This document shows, one piece after another, positions 27,738 through 36,635 of a stretch of 64,000 nucleotides of DNA (positions within the stretch are counted from its first letter, which is position 1; each line of letters opens with the position of its first letter). This DNA comes from Prauserella shujinwangii (GTDB taxonomy: Bacteria > Actinomycetota > Actinomycetes > Mycobacteriales > Pseudonocardiaceae). The notes beneath the pieces are model-generated. The model saw only the letters and a list, made by a program, of their open reading frames with translations, did not search any database and had not been told where the DNA came from. The stretch is taken from contig NZ_PVNH01000007.1 in NCBI RefSeq assembly GCF_003001955.1, forward strand, positions 248,001 to 312,000, given 5' to 3'. A program made the translations under genes and the position numbers.

Positions 27738-28787
27738 TTGGATCAGCCGATGAAGGTCCACGAGCTCGAATGCTTCCTCGCCGTTGTCGACCACGGCAGC
27801 ATCACCCGGGCGGCGTCCGCGCTGTACCTGGCGCAGCCTTCGGTGTCGCAGATCATCCGCAGGCTGGAGGCCGAACTCAGCATCGAACTGTTCCGCCGGG
27901 TCGGGCGCGGACTGGTGCTCACCCCGGCGGGTGAGGCACTCGTCGGCCCGGCGCGTCAGGTCGTGCGCGACCTGCAGCACGCCCGCCAGGTCGCCGACGA
28001 GTACCGTGGGCTGGAAAGGGGCAGGGTGGATCTCGCCATCTCCGCTTCGCTCACCTCCAACTTCCTGGCCGCGTGGGTGGGCCACTTCCGCCGCAAGCAT
28101 CCCGGCCTCACCGTCCGGATCACGCAGCATCACGGGGACACCGACGACATCGTCGCCCTGATCAGATCGGGGGAAGCCGAACTCGCCTACACCGTCAGCC
28201 CCGTGTCCCGGCAAGGGATCGACTGCGTGCACGTCGGTGACGGCGAGGTCGTGCTGGCCCTGCCGCCCGGCTGGCGCACCGAGTTCCCCGATCCGGTCCC
28301 GATCAGGATGCTCGACGGCCTGCCCATGGTCGTCGACCGTGGATTCGGACGGTCCTACCTGCAGTCGATTCGCGACGCCACCGGAGTGGAGCCCACCGTC
28401 GTCGTCGACGTCTCCGAGTCCGCGGGCCTCGTTCACCTCATCGTCGCGGGAGCGGGTGCCGCGTTCCTGCCGATGCGCCAGGCGCTCGACGCCCGGCGGA
28501 GGGGCGCGAACCTGCGCATGATCGATCCATTGGCCCTGCGGCCGATCTACGCCATCATGCCCAGTTCGCCGATGTCGGCCCCGGCGCGCAAGTTCCTCGA
28601 GCTCAGCAGGGAGAACCTCGACCGCTGGCGCCGCGCGGTCGCGCGGCGTACCGGGCAGGGGAGGAGCCTGCTGGAGGCTTCCGTGGAAGCCGACAGCGTG
28701 ATCGAGGCCGCGTACCAGCGCCTGGGCGAGGAGAAGGCCGAGCCAGGGAACCGCACCCCGGCCGGGCAGGTCGACGCACGGCGATGA
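27738..28787 (+). CDS. LysR-family transcriptional regulator
   Basis: A 349-residue LysR protein, counted from TTG 27738, which has GGGAGG seven bases upstream; ATG 27750 is the alternative start. The helix-turn-helix is SITRAASALYLAQPSVSQIIRRLE near residue 22, followed by a two-lobed effector domain (VDLAISASLTSNFLAAW and AGLVHLIVAGAGAAFLP). A 30-residue acidic tail extends beyond the usual end. It lies 20 bp after the CoA-transferase in the same operon. It is the best candidate to bind the symmetric element at 25454-25556 and to control both this operon and tctCBA, probably with the imported acid or its CoA ester as effector. Confidence 0.9.
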   Translation: MDQPMKVHELECFLAVVDHGSITRAASALYLAQPSVSQIIRRLEAELSIELFRRVGRGLVLTPAGEALVGPARQVVRDLQHARQVADEYRGLERGRVDLAISASLTSNFLAAWVGHFRRKHPGLTVRITQHHGDTDDIVALIRSGEAELAYTVSPVSRQGIDCVHVGDGEVVLALPPGWRTEFPDPVPIRMLDGLPMVVDRGFGRSYLQSIRDATGVEPTVVVDVSESAGLVHLIVAGAGAAFLPMRQALDARRRGANLRMIDPLALRPIYAIMPSSPMSAPARKFLELSRENLDRWRRAVARRTGQGRSLLEASVEADSVIEAAYQRLGEEKAEPGNRTPAGQVDARR

Positions 28788-29064
28788 CCCGTCCCGTGAC
28801 CGCCCGGACCTCCCGCGGCGCGGCCGCGGCAGGTCGGTCGCGGGAAGATCCCCGACCACGCCACGACTGGTCGTCGCCGACGGGGACGCAGGCCCGGCCC
28901 TGGAACAGGTCCATGGCCTCCGGGCCGGCGCGGATCGCGCCCGCCCTCACCGCGCCTGCCGTGGTGAACTGACGCCGGGCAAGCTGAGGCGACCGTTTCC
29001 CTCCCGCGCACGGCGCCGGAGACCTACGATGAGCCGGTCACCGTGCAGCCTGGGAGGTCACCGC

Positions 29065-30336
29065 ATGAGGTCACGAGGTCGTCGCTTGCCTGCCGTTCTC
29101 GCCGCCGTGGTGGCGGCGCTCGCGTTCGCGGTCCCCCCGGCCGGGGCGAGCGGTCCTCCCGGGCCCGGGACCGGGCCCTGGACCGGAACGTGGGCCGCCG
29201 CCATGATGCGGCCCAGCCCGGGATTCGGCCCGAACTGGTCGGAGGAGGGCTTCGCCGACCACACCCTGCGCCAGGTCGTCCGGGTCAGCACGGGAGGTGC
29301 GCTGGCACGGGTCCGGTTGTCCAACGCCTACGGCACGACGCCGCTGAGGATCACCGGGGTGACCCTCGCCCGCGCCGCCGACGGAGCCGCCGTGCGGCCG
29401 GGCACGGTACGGCACCTGACCTTCCGCGGTTCCCGCTCGGTGGCGGTGCCCCCGGGCGGTGAGGTGGCCAGCGACCCGGCCGCGTTCGGTGTGCGGCCGC
29501 TGGACACGCTGACCGTGAGCCTGTACTTCGCCGAGCCGACCGGGCCCGCGACACAGCACCTGTTCGCCTCCGCGACGAGCTACCGGGCCGGCGGCGACCA
29601 CCGGAGCGACGCGGGCTCCGGCGCGTTCACCGAGACCACCGAGTCCTGGTACTACCTCGCGGGGGTCGACGTGGCGGGCGCCGTGCCGCGACGCGACGCG
29701 ATCGCCGCGTTCGGGGACTCGATTACCGACGGTGCCTTGTCCACAGTGGACGGAAACAACCGTTACCCCGACGAGCTCGCCGAACTGCTGGCCGCACGGG
29801 GCAAGCCACGCGGGGTGCTCAACGCCGGCATCGGCGGCAACCGGGTGCTCACCGACTCGCCGTGCCTCGGGGAGAAGGCGACCAGCCGCTTCCACGAGGA
29901 CGTGCTCGACGAGCCGAGGGTCGGCACGGTGCTGGTCCTGGAGGGCATCAACGACATCGGCTTCTCAGCCCTGCCGCCCGGCGAGGACCCGTGCTTCAGC
30001 GGCGGCCCCGAGGTCACCGCGGAGCAGCTGATCGCCGGGCACCGGGAGCTCATCCGGCAGGCGCACCGGCACGGTGTCAAGGCCATCGGGCTGACCCTGC
30101 TGCCGTACAAGGGCGCCGACTACTACACCCCCGAGGGGGAGGCGGTGCGCGACGCGCTCAACCACTGGATCCGGACGTCCGGGGAGTACGACGCGGTCGT
30201 CGACCTCGACCGGATCATGGCCGCGCCGGGTGACGCCGACCTGCTCGACCCCGCCTACGACAGCGGGGACAACCTGCACCCGAACGACGCCGGGTACCAC
30301 GCCATGGCCCGGGCCGTCGTGTCCGCGCTGCGCTGA
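29065..30336 (+). CDS. Secreted SGNH/GDSL-family hydrolase
   Basis: A 423-residue esterase. The N-terminus (MRSRGRR, then a hydrophobic stretch ending PPAGASG) is a signal peptide. ATG 29065 follows GGGAGG by seven bases, while the ATG at 29029 has none. A beta-rich N-terminal domain covers residues 30-210, followed by the SGNH domain: block I GDSITDG near residue 217, the glycine in AGIGGNR, the asparagine in EGINDIG near residue 293 and the block V DNLHPNDAGYHAMA near the end with the catalytic Asp/His. It probably removes acyl groups from polysaccharides or lipids outside the cell. The 277 bp before it hold no supported gene. Confidence 0.9.
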   Translation: MRSRGRRLPAVLAAVVAALAFAVPPAGASGPPGPGTGPWTGTWAAAMMRPSPGFGPNWSEEGFADHTLRQVVRVSTGGALARVRLSNAYGTTPLRITGVTLARAADGAAVRPGTVRHLTFRGSRSVAVPPGGEVASDPAAFGVRPLDTLTVSLYFAEPTGPATQHLFASATSYRAGGDHRSDAGSGAFTETTESWYYLAGVDVAGAVPRRDAIAAFGDSITDGALSTVDGNNRYPDELAELLAARGKPRGVLNAGIGGNRVLTDSPCLGEKATSRFHEDVLDEPRVGTVLVLEGINDIGFSALPPGEDPCFSGGPEVTAEQLIAGHRELIRQAHRHGVKAIGLTLLPYKGADYYTPEGEAVRDALNHWIRTSGEYDAVVDLDRIMAAPGDADLLDPAYDSGDNLHPNDAGYHAMARAVVSALR

Positions 30337-30364
30337 CGCCGCCGACCGGTGCCCGCGAGCAGGG

Positions 30365-31126
30365 TCAGCGCCGCCGCGCGGTGATCAGCCAGGCGCGGGA
30401 GCCGAACCACACGCCGTCGCCGGTGTCGTGCGCGTCGAGCGTGGCCCGCAGCCGATCGATCGCGTGCCGGTAGGACGCGGCATCCAGGCCGGTGAGCAGC
30501 GTGGTCGCCAGGTGCAGCTGGAGGACGGCGGCGCAGGCGTGTTCGGCGTCCGGTCCGTACCAGACGGGCTCGCGCACGTCGGTGAACTCCACCGCCGCGA
30601 AACCGGCCGCGGTCAGGACGCTCGCCGCGATGTCCGGGTCGCTCAGGGAGAAGGCCGCGGCCGCTCCGGCCGGTGCCGGGCGGCTGCCGGCGAGCGCCGC
30701 CCGGATCGCGGCACTCCACTCCTGGTGCTCGGCGGCCTGCCAGACCAGCTGCACGAAGCGGGAGCCCGGACGCAAGGCGCGCCCGATGTTGGCGAACGCG
30801 GCGACCGGATCGGCGAAGAACATCGTGCCGAAGCGGCTGATGGCCAGACTGAAGTGATCCGCGGGGAAGGCGTGATGCTGGGCGTCGGCCCGCACGAAGC
30901 CGACAGTGCGGAGCCCTTCCCTCGCGGCCTGTGCGCGGGCCCGTGCCAGCATCGGGCCGGAGACGTCGATGCCGAGCGCGGTTCCCGGCGATGCGGCCCG
31001 CGCCGCGTTCCGGGTGGTCTGGCCGGTGCCGCAGCCGACGTCGAGGACGTGATCGCCCGCCTGGATGCCGAGGACGTCCCGCAGCCGCCGGTCGTAACGG
31101 CGGAGTTCGGAGTCGTAGTCGAACAA
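30365..31126 (-). CDS. SAM-dependent class I methyltransferase
   Basis: A 253-residue methyltransferase. The SAM-binding motif I is VLDVGCGTGQTT near residue 27, motif II GIDVSGPMLARAR near residue 51, and RADAQHHAFPADHFSLAISRFGTMFF follows. TTG 31126 is preferred because GAGGCGG stands five bases upstream and the gene would then begin 10 bp after the LLM stop; GTG 31165 is the alternative, with no ribosome-binding site. The sequence resembles actinobacterial methyltransferases beginning FDYDSELRRYDRRLRD; the substrate is unknown. It is co-transcribed with the LLM gene. Confidence 0.85.
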   Translation of the reverse strand: MFDYDSELRRYDRRLRDVLGIQAGDHVLDVGCGTGQTTRNAARAASPGTALGIDVSGPMLARARAQAAREGLRTVGFVRADAQHHAFPADHFSLAISRFGTMFFADPVAAFANIGRALRPGSRFVQLVWQAAEHQEWSAAIRAALAGSRPAPAGAAAAFSLSDPDIAASVLTAAGFAAVEFTDVREPVWYGPDAEHACAAVLQLHLATTLLTGLDAASYRHAIDRLRATLDAHDTGDGVWFGSRAWLITARRR

Positions 31127-31136
31127 GGGGACCGCC

Positions 31137-31949
31137 TCATCCCACCGGGCCGTCGCGGAGTACACCGCGCACGGTGTCGAGACGTGCGCCCGGTTCGAGC
31201 TCCGGCAGCCACCACGTCGCGCCGGCTTCCGCGTACGGAGCGGGGTCGGCACCGAGGGGCAGACCGACAGCGAGATCGTAGGACGTCAGCCCGCCGGGGC
31301 GCAGCGCGGTGAGGGTCGCGACGATCTCGGCGAGCTGGTCCGGGTGGTCGAGGTTGGCCGGGAAGAAGCCGTCGAGCCGCGCGGCCCGGCGGATCGGCGC
31401 GAGGTGGCCCGGGAACCCGGCGGCCCACACCGGTATGCCGGGCCGTTGGACCGGCCGGGGCAGGAACGCGATCCCGTCGACGGTGTAGTGCTCGCCGCCA
31501 TGGCGCACCGGATCGCCGGACCAGGCGGCGGCCAGGATCGCCAGGGCCTCGTCGAGCATCCGGCCACGCCGCCGTCCGTCGAGCTGCTCACCGGTCCTGG
31601 ACAGCTCGCCGCCGAACCGGTCGCTGCCGAGCCCGACACCGAGGGTGAGCCGGCCGTTGCCGAGCCGATCCAGGGTCGCGGTCTCGCGCGCGACCTTGGC
31701 CGGCCTGCGGCGGGGAAGCGGCGTGACCATCGGGCCGAGCCGCAGCCGTTCCGTCGCGGTGGCGATCGCCGAGAGCGCGATCCAGGGGTCGGCGACGGGC
31801 CGGACCGGCCCCCGCCAGGACAGCTGGTCCCAGACGAAAACGCCGTCCCAGCCCGCCTCCTCCGCGTCGGCGGCGAGGCGCGCGACCGCCTGCGGGTCGG
31901 CGAGCTCGTCGAACAGCGGCAGCCACAGGGCCGACCGTAGCCGGTTCAT
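31137..31949 (-). CDS. LLM-class flavin-dependent oxidoreductase
   Basis: A 270-residue luciferase-like protein with LPLFDELADPQAVARLAADAEEAGWDGVFVWDQ at the N-terminus (only the order of motifs matters: strand 1, helix 1, strand 2), IATATERLRLGPMVTPLPRRRPAKVARETATLD near residue 60 and LTLGVGLGSDRF near residue 101. It probably uses F420 or FMN. The start is ATG 31949 with AAGGAG seven bases upstream. It is divergent from a LysR gene across a 143-bp gap with two LysR-like sites. Function unknown. Confidence 0.88.
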   Translation of the reverse strand: MNRLRSALWLPLFDELADPQAVARLAADAEEAGWDGVFVWDQLSWRGPVRPVADPWIALSAIATATERLRLGPMVTPLPRRRPAKVARETATLDRLGNGRLTLGVGLGSDRFGGELSRTGEQLDGRRRGRMLDEALAILAAAWSGDPVRHGGEHYTVDGIAFLPRPVQRPGIPVWAAGFPGHLAPIRRAARLDGFFPANLDHPDQLAEIVATLTALRPGGLTSYDLAVGLPLGADPAPYAEAGATWWLPELEPGARLDTVRGVLRDGPVG

Positions 31950-32047
31950 GAACGGTCTCCTTCCGGGTGCCGCACCAGGCTCGGCACGGGCCGGCGGCCA
32001 CGTGTCCGGCCGAGCGGCCATGTCTCGCACGCTAGGCCGCCCGCCTG

Positions 32048-32062
32048 ATCGCGAAAAGCGAT
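32048..32062. promoter_or_regulatory. LysR box (T-N11-A)
   Basis: ATCGCGAAAAGCGAT is a palindrome with perfect 5-bp arms and contains T-N11-A, the classical LysR recognition form. It is 31 bp upstream of the LysR start. Confidence 0.7.
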
Positions 32063-32068
32063 ACTTTC

Positions 32069-32083
32069 CGATCGATTCGATCG
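32069..32083. promoter_or_regulatory. Second palindrome in the LysR control region
   Basis: CGATCG repeats as CGATCG around ATT, centred 21 bp (two helical turns) from the LysR box, consistent with tetramer binding. Confidence 0.55.
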
Positions 32084-32092
32084 CATTGGACG

Positions 32093-33112
32093 ATGGACTC
32101 GCCTAGCGTGGTGCTCGTGACCGACATCGAGCTGCGCCCTCTCGTGGCGCTGGCGGCCATCGCCGAGGAAGGTTCGTTCGCCCGGGCGGCCGCGCGCATC
32201 GGTTACGCCCAGTCGACCGTGAGCCAGCAGATCGCCGCGCTGGAGAGGGCCGTCGGTGGCGCCGTGTTCGAGCGGCCGGGCGGCCCCAGGCCGGTACGGC
32301 TCACCCCGCTCGGCGCCCTGGTCCTCGACCGGGGTCGCGAGCTGCTGGCGAAGGCGGAGGCGCTGGCCGACGCCGTGGAGCGGTTTCACGCCGGTGCCGG
32401 CCGCATCGACATCGGCACCTTCCAGAGTGTTTCCAACGTGATCCTGCCCTCGCTCGTCCGCCGGTTGCGGGACGAGCATCCCGGCTGCGACATCAGGTTG
32501 TCCGAGGAGGAGCCCGAGCAGCCGCGGCTCGGCGACCTCGACCTGCTGTTCTACGACGGCCGCCTCGACGGGGAGACCGAGCACCGCAAGCTGCTCGACG
32601 ACCCGTACCTGCTGGTGGCCACCGCCGGTTCCTTCCCCGACGGTCCGGTCGGGTTGCGGCAGCTCGACGGCGTCCCGATGGTGGCCTGGCCGTTGACCTG
32701 CGACCAGCCCTGGATGGAACAGGCGGTCACCCGCGCCGGCGTCCGTCCGCGGATCGTGTTCCGGTCCGCGGTCAACGACACCCTGTTGTCGATGGTCCGG
32801 GCCGGGATGGGGTCGGCGGTGCTGCCCTGGCTCGCCCTCCGCGGAGCCGCCATCCCGGACGACGGGCTCCGGGTCCACGCGCTACGGCCGGCCTTGCCAC
32901 CACGGGAGGTCTACCTGCACTGGCGGGCCGGAGCTGCCCGCTCACCCCTGGCCGGCCGGGCCGTCGAGATCGTCGTCGAGATCGCTGCCGCGCTCGCGCC
33001 CGAGGCGGCCAGGGCGGGAGACCTGCCGGGTTCCCGGGAGTGGCGCGCCCCGGCCGGCGACGGCCCGGCGGGAAACGGCAACAGGCCACCGGACCGTGCG
33101 CTTCGCCCGTGA
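32093..33112 (+). CDS. LysR-family transcriptional regulator
   Basis: A 339-residue LysR protein. The helix-turn-helix is SFARAAARIGYAQSTVSQQIAALE near residue 28; the effector domain has IDIGTFQSVSNVILPSLVRRL and SMVRAGMGSAVLPWLAL. The start is ATG 32093, or GTG 32117, which would give MTDIELRPL, the more usual N-terminus. It is divergent from the LLM/methyltransferase pair and very likely regulates it. A proline- and glycine-rich tail of about 25 residues is unusual. It converges on the SulP gene after 40 bp. Confidence 0.88.
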   Translation: MDSPSVVLVTDIELRPLVALAAIAEEGSFARAAARIGYAQSTVSQQIAALERAVGGAVFERPGGPRPVRLTPLGALVLDRGRELLAKAEALADAVERFHAGAGRIDIGTFQSVSNVILPSLVRRLRDEHPGCDIRLSEEEPEQPRLGDLDLLFYDGRLDGETEHRKLLDDPYLLVATAGSFPDGPVGLRQLDGVPMVAWPLTCDQPWMEQAVTRAGVRPRIVFRSAVNDTLLSMVRAGMGSAVLPWLALRGAAIPDDGLRVHALRPALPPREVYLHWRAGAARSPLAGRAVEIVVEIAAALAPEAARAGDLPGSREWRAPAGDGPAGNGNRPPDRALRP

Positions 33113-33152
33113 CACCGCGGCCGCCGTGGTCGGCGGGACGCGCCGGGCCGGG

Positions 33153-34658
33153 TCAGTGGGTGCTGGTGAGGTTGCCGGCGAGGGCGGTGTGCCGTTGCTC
33201 GCTGTCGGGGTTCATCCCGGTGATCGTGACGGTGGCGCCCCGCGCCTGGTACTTGGTGGTGATGGCGTCGAGCGCGGCGACGGTCGAGGCGTCCCAGATG
33301 TGGGCGTCCGACAGGTCGATGACCACGTTCGGCGGGTCGCCGGCGTAGTCGAACTGGAACACGAGGTCGTTGCTGGAGGCGAAGAACAGCTGGCCGCGGA
33401 CGCGGTAGATCTTCGTGCTGCCGTCGGGGTCGAGGACGCTGTCCACCGACACCAGGTGGGCGACGCGCCGGGCGAAGAGCACCATCGCCACGAGCACGCC
33501 CACGACCACGCCGATGGCGAGGTTGTGGGTGGCCACGGTGACGCCCACCGTGGCGAGCATGACCGTGATCTCGCTCTTGGGCATCCGGCGCAGGGTCCTC
33601 GGGTGGACGCTGTGCCAGTCGAACGTGCCGGCCGCCACCATGATCATCACGCCGACGAGGGCCGCCATGGGGATGAGCGCGACCACCTGGCCGAGGGCGA
33701 CCACGAGCACCAGCAGGAACACGCCGGCCAGGAACGTGGAGGCGCGGGTGCGGGCGCCGGACTTCACGTTGATCATGGTCTGGCCGATCATCGCGCAGCC
33801 GCCCATGCCGCCGAAGAACCCGGTGACGATGTTGGCGACGCCCTGGCCCCACGACTCCCGCGTCTTGTCGGAGTGGGTGTCGGTGATGTCGTCGACCAGC
33901 TTGGCGGTCATCAGCGACTCCATGAGCCCGACCAGCGCCATGGCCAGGGCGAACGGCGCGATGATGCCCAGCGTCTCGACGGTGAGCGGCACCGAGGGGA
34001 CGCCGAGGACGGGCAGGCTGTTCGGCAGTGCGCCCTCGTCGCCCACCGTGGGCACGGCCACTCCGGCGGCGACGGTGAACGCGGTGAGCCCGACGATCGC
34101 GACCAGCGGCGCCGGGACCGCCCTGGTGAGCTTCGGCAGCCCGGCCATCACCACCAGTCCGATCGCGAGCAGCGGGTAGACCTGCCACGGCACGTCGATG
34201 AGGTAGGGCAGCTGGGCCAGGAAGATGAGGATGGCCAGCGCGTTGACGAAGCCGACCATGACGCTGCGCGGCAGGAACCGCATCAGCCGGGCGACCCCCG
34301 CCACGGCCAGCAGCACCTGGATCAGGCCGCCAAGGACCACGGTGGCGAGCAGGTACTCCACGCCGTGATCCCGCACCAGCGGGGCCAGCACGAGCGCGAT
34401 CGCGCCGGTGGCGGCGGAGATCATGGCCGGGCGGCCGCCGGTGAAGGCGATGGCCACCGCCATGGTGAACGAGGCGAACAACCCGACCCGGGGGTCGACC
34501 CCGGCGATGATGGAGAACGACACCGCCTCGGGAATCAGTGCGAGCGCGACGACGAGCCCGGACAGTGCCTCGGTGCGCAGCACGCGCGGGGCGAGCCAGC
34601 TGGGGCGGCGGAGCCGGGAAGGCGACGTACTCGGGCGCAGCGCAGCGGGAAGCGACAT
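33153..34658 (-). CDS. SulP-family anion transporter with STAS domain
   Basis: A 501-residue membrane protein. About 11 hydrophobic segments include the SulP signature ALSGLVVALALIPEAVSFSIIAG near residue 28 and a GGMGGCAMIGQTMINVKSGARTR stretch near residue 290. A C-terminal STAS domain from about residue 410 includes VVIDLSDAHIWDASTVAALD. The family moves sulfate, bicarbonate or other anions; the absence of a linked carbonic anhydrase leaves the anion open. Two ATGs (34661 and 34658) follow AAAGAGG very closely; the second has the better spacing. Confidence 0.9.
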   Translation of the reverse strand: MSLPAALRPSTSPSRLRRPSWLAPRVLRTEALSGLVVALALIPEAVSFSIIAGVDPRVGLFASFTMAVAIAFTGGRPAMISAATGAIALVLAPLVRDHGVEYLLATVVLGGLIQVLLAVAGVARLMRFLPRSVMVGFVNALAILIFLAQLPYLIDVPWQVYPLLAIGLVVMAGLPKLTRAVPAPLVAIVGLTAFTVAAGVAVPTVGDEGALPNSLPVLGVPSVPLTVETLGIIAPFALAMALVGLMESLMTAKLVDDITDTHSDKTRESWGQGVANIVTGFFGGMGGCAMIGQTMINVKSGARTRASTFLAGVFLLVLVVALGQVVALIPMAALVGVMIMVAAGTFDWHSVHPRTLRRMPKSEITVMLATVGVTVATHNLAIGVVVGVLVAMVLFARRVAHLVSVDSVLDPDGSTKIYRVRGQLFFASSNDLVFQFDYAGDPPNVVIDLSDAHIWDASTVAALDAITTKYQARGATVTITGMNPDSEQRHTALAGNLTSTH

Positions 34659-34841
34659 CATCCTCTTTCGGGAGCGGGAGTTCGGGAACGAGAGACAGGG
34701 GAGCCGCTTCGACGGGGCTCGCACGCTCCCGGTCACCCTACCCTCACGTGACGGGAGAAATGGTCGGAATGTGATCCAGGTCCGTGGCCGGAGGGGCACG
34801 CCGTCAGGCCTCGTGAGCTTTTCCGTGGTGAGACCCGTTTC

Positions 34842-35721
34842 TCACGCACGCGTCTGGACGACCTGGCCGAGCAGCGTGACCACCTGCTCGCCGATCGTCT
34901 CGTAGCCGATCTCACCGGTGAAGCGCTCCGGCTCCGCCGCGAGTGCTGTGGCGAGAGGTGGCCGCCTCGTCCGGGATACGGTGATCGTCCAGGTGTCACC
35001 TGGCTCGCGGATCCAGTGCCGTGTAGACGGTCGCGGTGGCTTCGCGGCCCTGCAGCGGGTTGTCGAACCGGATGATGTCGGCTCGCACCCCGGTGAAGCT
35101 CTCCCGCAGTGCTGCCGTGAACTCGTCGTCGGGCGGGTCGTTCGACCAGAGCGCGAAGACACCGCCGGGGCGAAGATGGTCCCGAAGCCGCCGCAGTCCG
35201 GCGGGTTGGTAGAACCCGGCGTGGCTGGGGTGGAGCAGGTGGCGCGGTGAATGGTCGATATCGACCAGGATGGCGTGGAACGTCCGTGCGCCGACCGCCG
35301 GGTCGAGGCTCGCCGCCGACCGGATCATCGCGAAGAAGTCGCCGTGCACGAGGGTGCACCGCGGGTCGGACGTCAGCGTCGCCCCGGCGGGGATCAAGCC
35401 GCGCTCGTGCCACTCGATCACCTCGCCGAGGGCGTCGACCACCACGAGCGAGCGGACGGTGGGGTGCTCCAGTGCCGCCTGGGCGGTGTAGCCGAGGCCG
35501 AGGCCGCCGACCGCGACGTCGAGACTCCCGGAGGCGACCCGGGGGAGGGCCAGCCGGGCCAGTTCGATCTCGGCGACGGTGAACAGGCTCGACATCAGGA
35601 ACTCGTCGTTCAGCTTGATCTCGTGGACTTCCTTCGCCACGGCGGGATCCCAGCGACGGCGGAGGACGAGCTCGCCCATCGGCGTCGAGCGCCAGTCGAG
35701 TTCCTGAAAGCGCGCGCTCAT
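34842..35721 (-). pseudogene. Spermidine-synthase-like methyltransferase with a frame disruption near the 3' end
   Basis: The main frame (35721 down to a stop at 34996, 241 residues) encodes a spermidine-synthase fold: VAVGGLGLGYTAQAALEHPTVRSLVVVDALGEVIEWH near residue 65, VHGDFFAMI near residue 110, ILVDIDHSPRHLLHPSHAGF and LRPGGVFALWSNDPPDDEF. After TVYTALDPRAR the frame stops. The next 150 bases to a stop at 34842 stay open in another frame with strong G/C in third positions and encode a plausible tail (GDTWTITVSR ... YETIGEQVVTLLGQ) that has no start codon of its own. One base deleted from the GATCCGCGAGCC run would join the two. It may be a real truncation, a recent mutation or a sequence error; the enzyme core is intact. 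It likely acts on small amines or an unknown substrate. Confidence 0.6.
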
Positions 35722-35902
35722 CGTGATGTCGTACTCCGGTCGGCCATCCCGACAGGGTAGCCGCCGCCCATCGTGGCCCAGCTCCGGTTCCGCGGAGGAC
35801 CCTCCGGGCTCCCGCGCGTGGGCCGGGGCGGTGAGCGGGATTCTCCTGGAACAGAGCCGGTACGGTGGACGGAGCCGGTGGTCGAGGAAGTGAGGGTGCC
35901 GC

Positions 35903-36307
35903 GTGGGCGAGCACATGCAGATCGGCGAGGTGGCCGAGCGCACGGAGCTGTCGTTGCGCACGATCCGCTACTACGAAGAGGTCGGGCTCGTCATCCCGAG
36001 CGCGCGCAGCCAGGGCGGGTTCCGCCTCTACACCGAGCCGGACGTGGAACGCCTGCTGCTGGTCAAGCGCATGAAGCCGCTCGGTTTCCAGCTCGACGAG
36101 ATGCGCGAACTGCTGGAGCTGCTGGATCCCGGCACCGGAGCGCGGCGAAGACTGCGCAAAGAGGACCGTGAACGGTTGCGCGGATTCACCGACGTCGCGG
36201 AGGAGCGGTGCACCGAGCTGCGCGCGAAGCTGCACTCGGCCGAGGAGTTCGCCGAGATGCTGCGCGAACAGCTCGCCCGGCAGCGAGTGAACACCGCACG
36301 AGCGTGA
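35903..36307 (+). CDS. MerR-family transcriptional regulator
   Basis: A 134-residue MerR protein. The helix-turn-helix is MQIGEVAERTELSLRTIRYYEEVGL at the N-terminus, with the winged part PSARSQGGFRLYTEPDVERLL. A coiled dimerisation helix (LRKEDRERLRGFTDVAEERCTELRAKLHSAEEFAEMLREQLARQ) follows, with no long ligand domain. GTG 35903 has GAGGG upstream; ATG 35915 would give MQIGEV. The only cysteine is in the coil (ERCTEL), so metal sensing through a Cys cluster is unlikely. The 328 bp after it hold no gene; two ACGTAAC motifs (about 36448 and 36552) lie there, ahead of the MFS gene. Confidence 0.88.
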   Translation: MGEHMQIGEVAERTELSLRTIRYYEEVGLVIPSARSQGGFRLYTEPDVERLLLVKRMKPLGFQLDEMRELLELLDPGTGARRRLRKEDRERLRGFTDVAEERCTELRAKLHSAEEFAEMLREQLARQRVNTARA

Positions 36308-36635
36308 GTCCGTTCTCGCGGGAGAGTGCCGGGAACGCGGCCCGTCGAGCCGGGTGACGGCTGCCGGATCGCCGCGGTGGGAGACGGCGGGCCGGCGGGC
36401 GAGTCCCGTCGCCGCAGGCCCACCGCCGGATGCGGGCAGCATACAGTGACGTAACTGGAGATTTCGGCAGGTTGCCGCGCAAGGAAGGGCGGCCGCCCGG
36501 CGGGTCGCCGACGACCCGCTGATCGCGGGAAGCCTCGGAACACTACACTCACGTAACAGTTCTGTGCTGATTCGGTCGTACCGCCGTCACCGAGGCCGGC
36601 GCGTTCCCCCGTCCGTCGAAAGGACTGGCTCGATC
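36308..36635 (+). other. 328-bp intergenic region with paired ACGTAAC motifs
   Basis: No gene is seen. ACGTAAC occurs twice, about 104 bp apart, in otherwise similar contexts (CAGTGACGTAACTG and CACTCACGTAACAG). They may be activator sites for the downstream MFS gene; this is only a pattern. Confidence 0.35.

Noticed and set aside
28788-29064. 62-codon open frame between LysR and the SGNH gene
   Set aside because: Low-complexity, Arg/Ser/Thr-rich and without a ribosome-binding site or similarity.
29737-29745. A replication origin
   Set aside because: Only one perfect DnaA-box-like sequence, inside a gene; no cluster and no dnaA or dnaN nearby.
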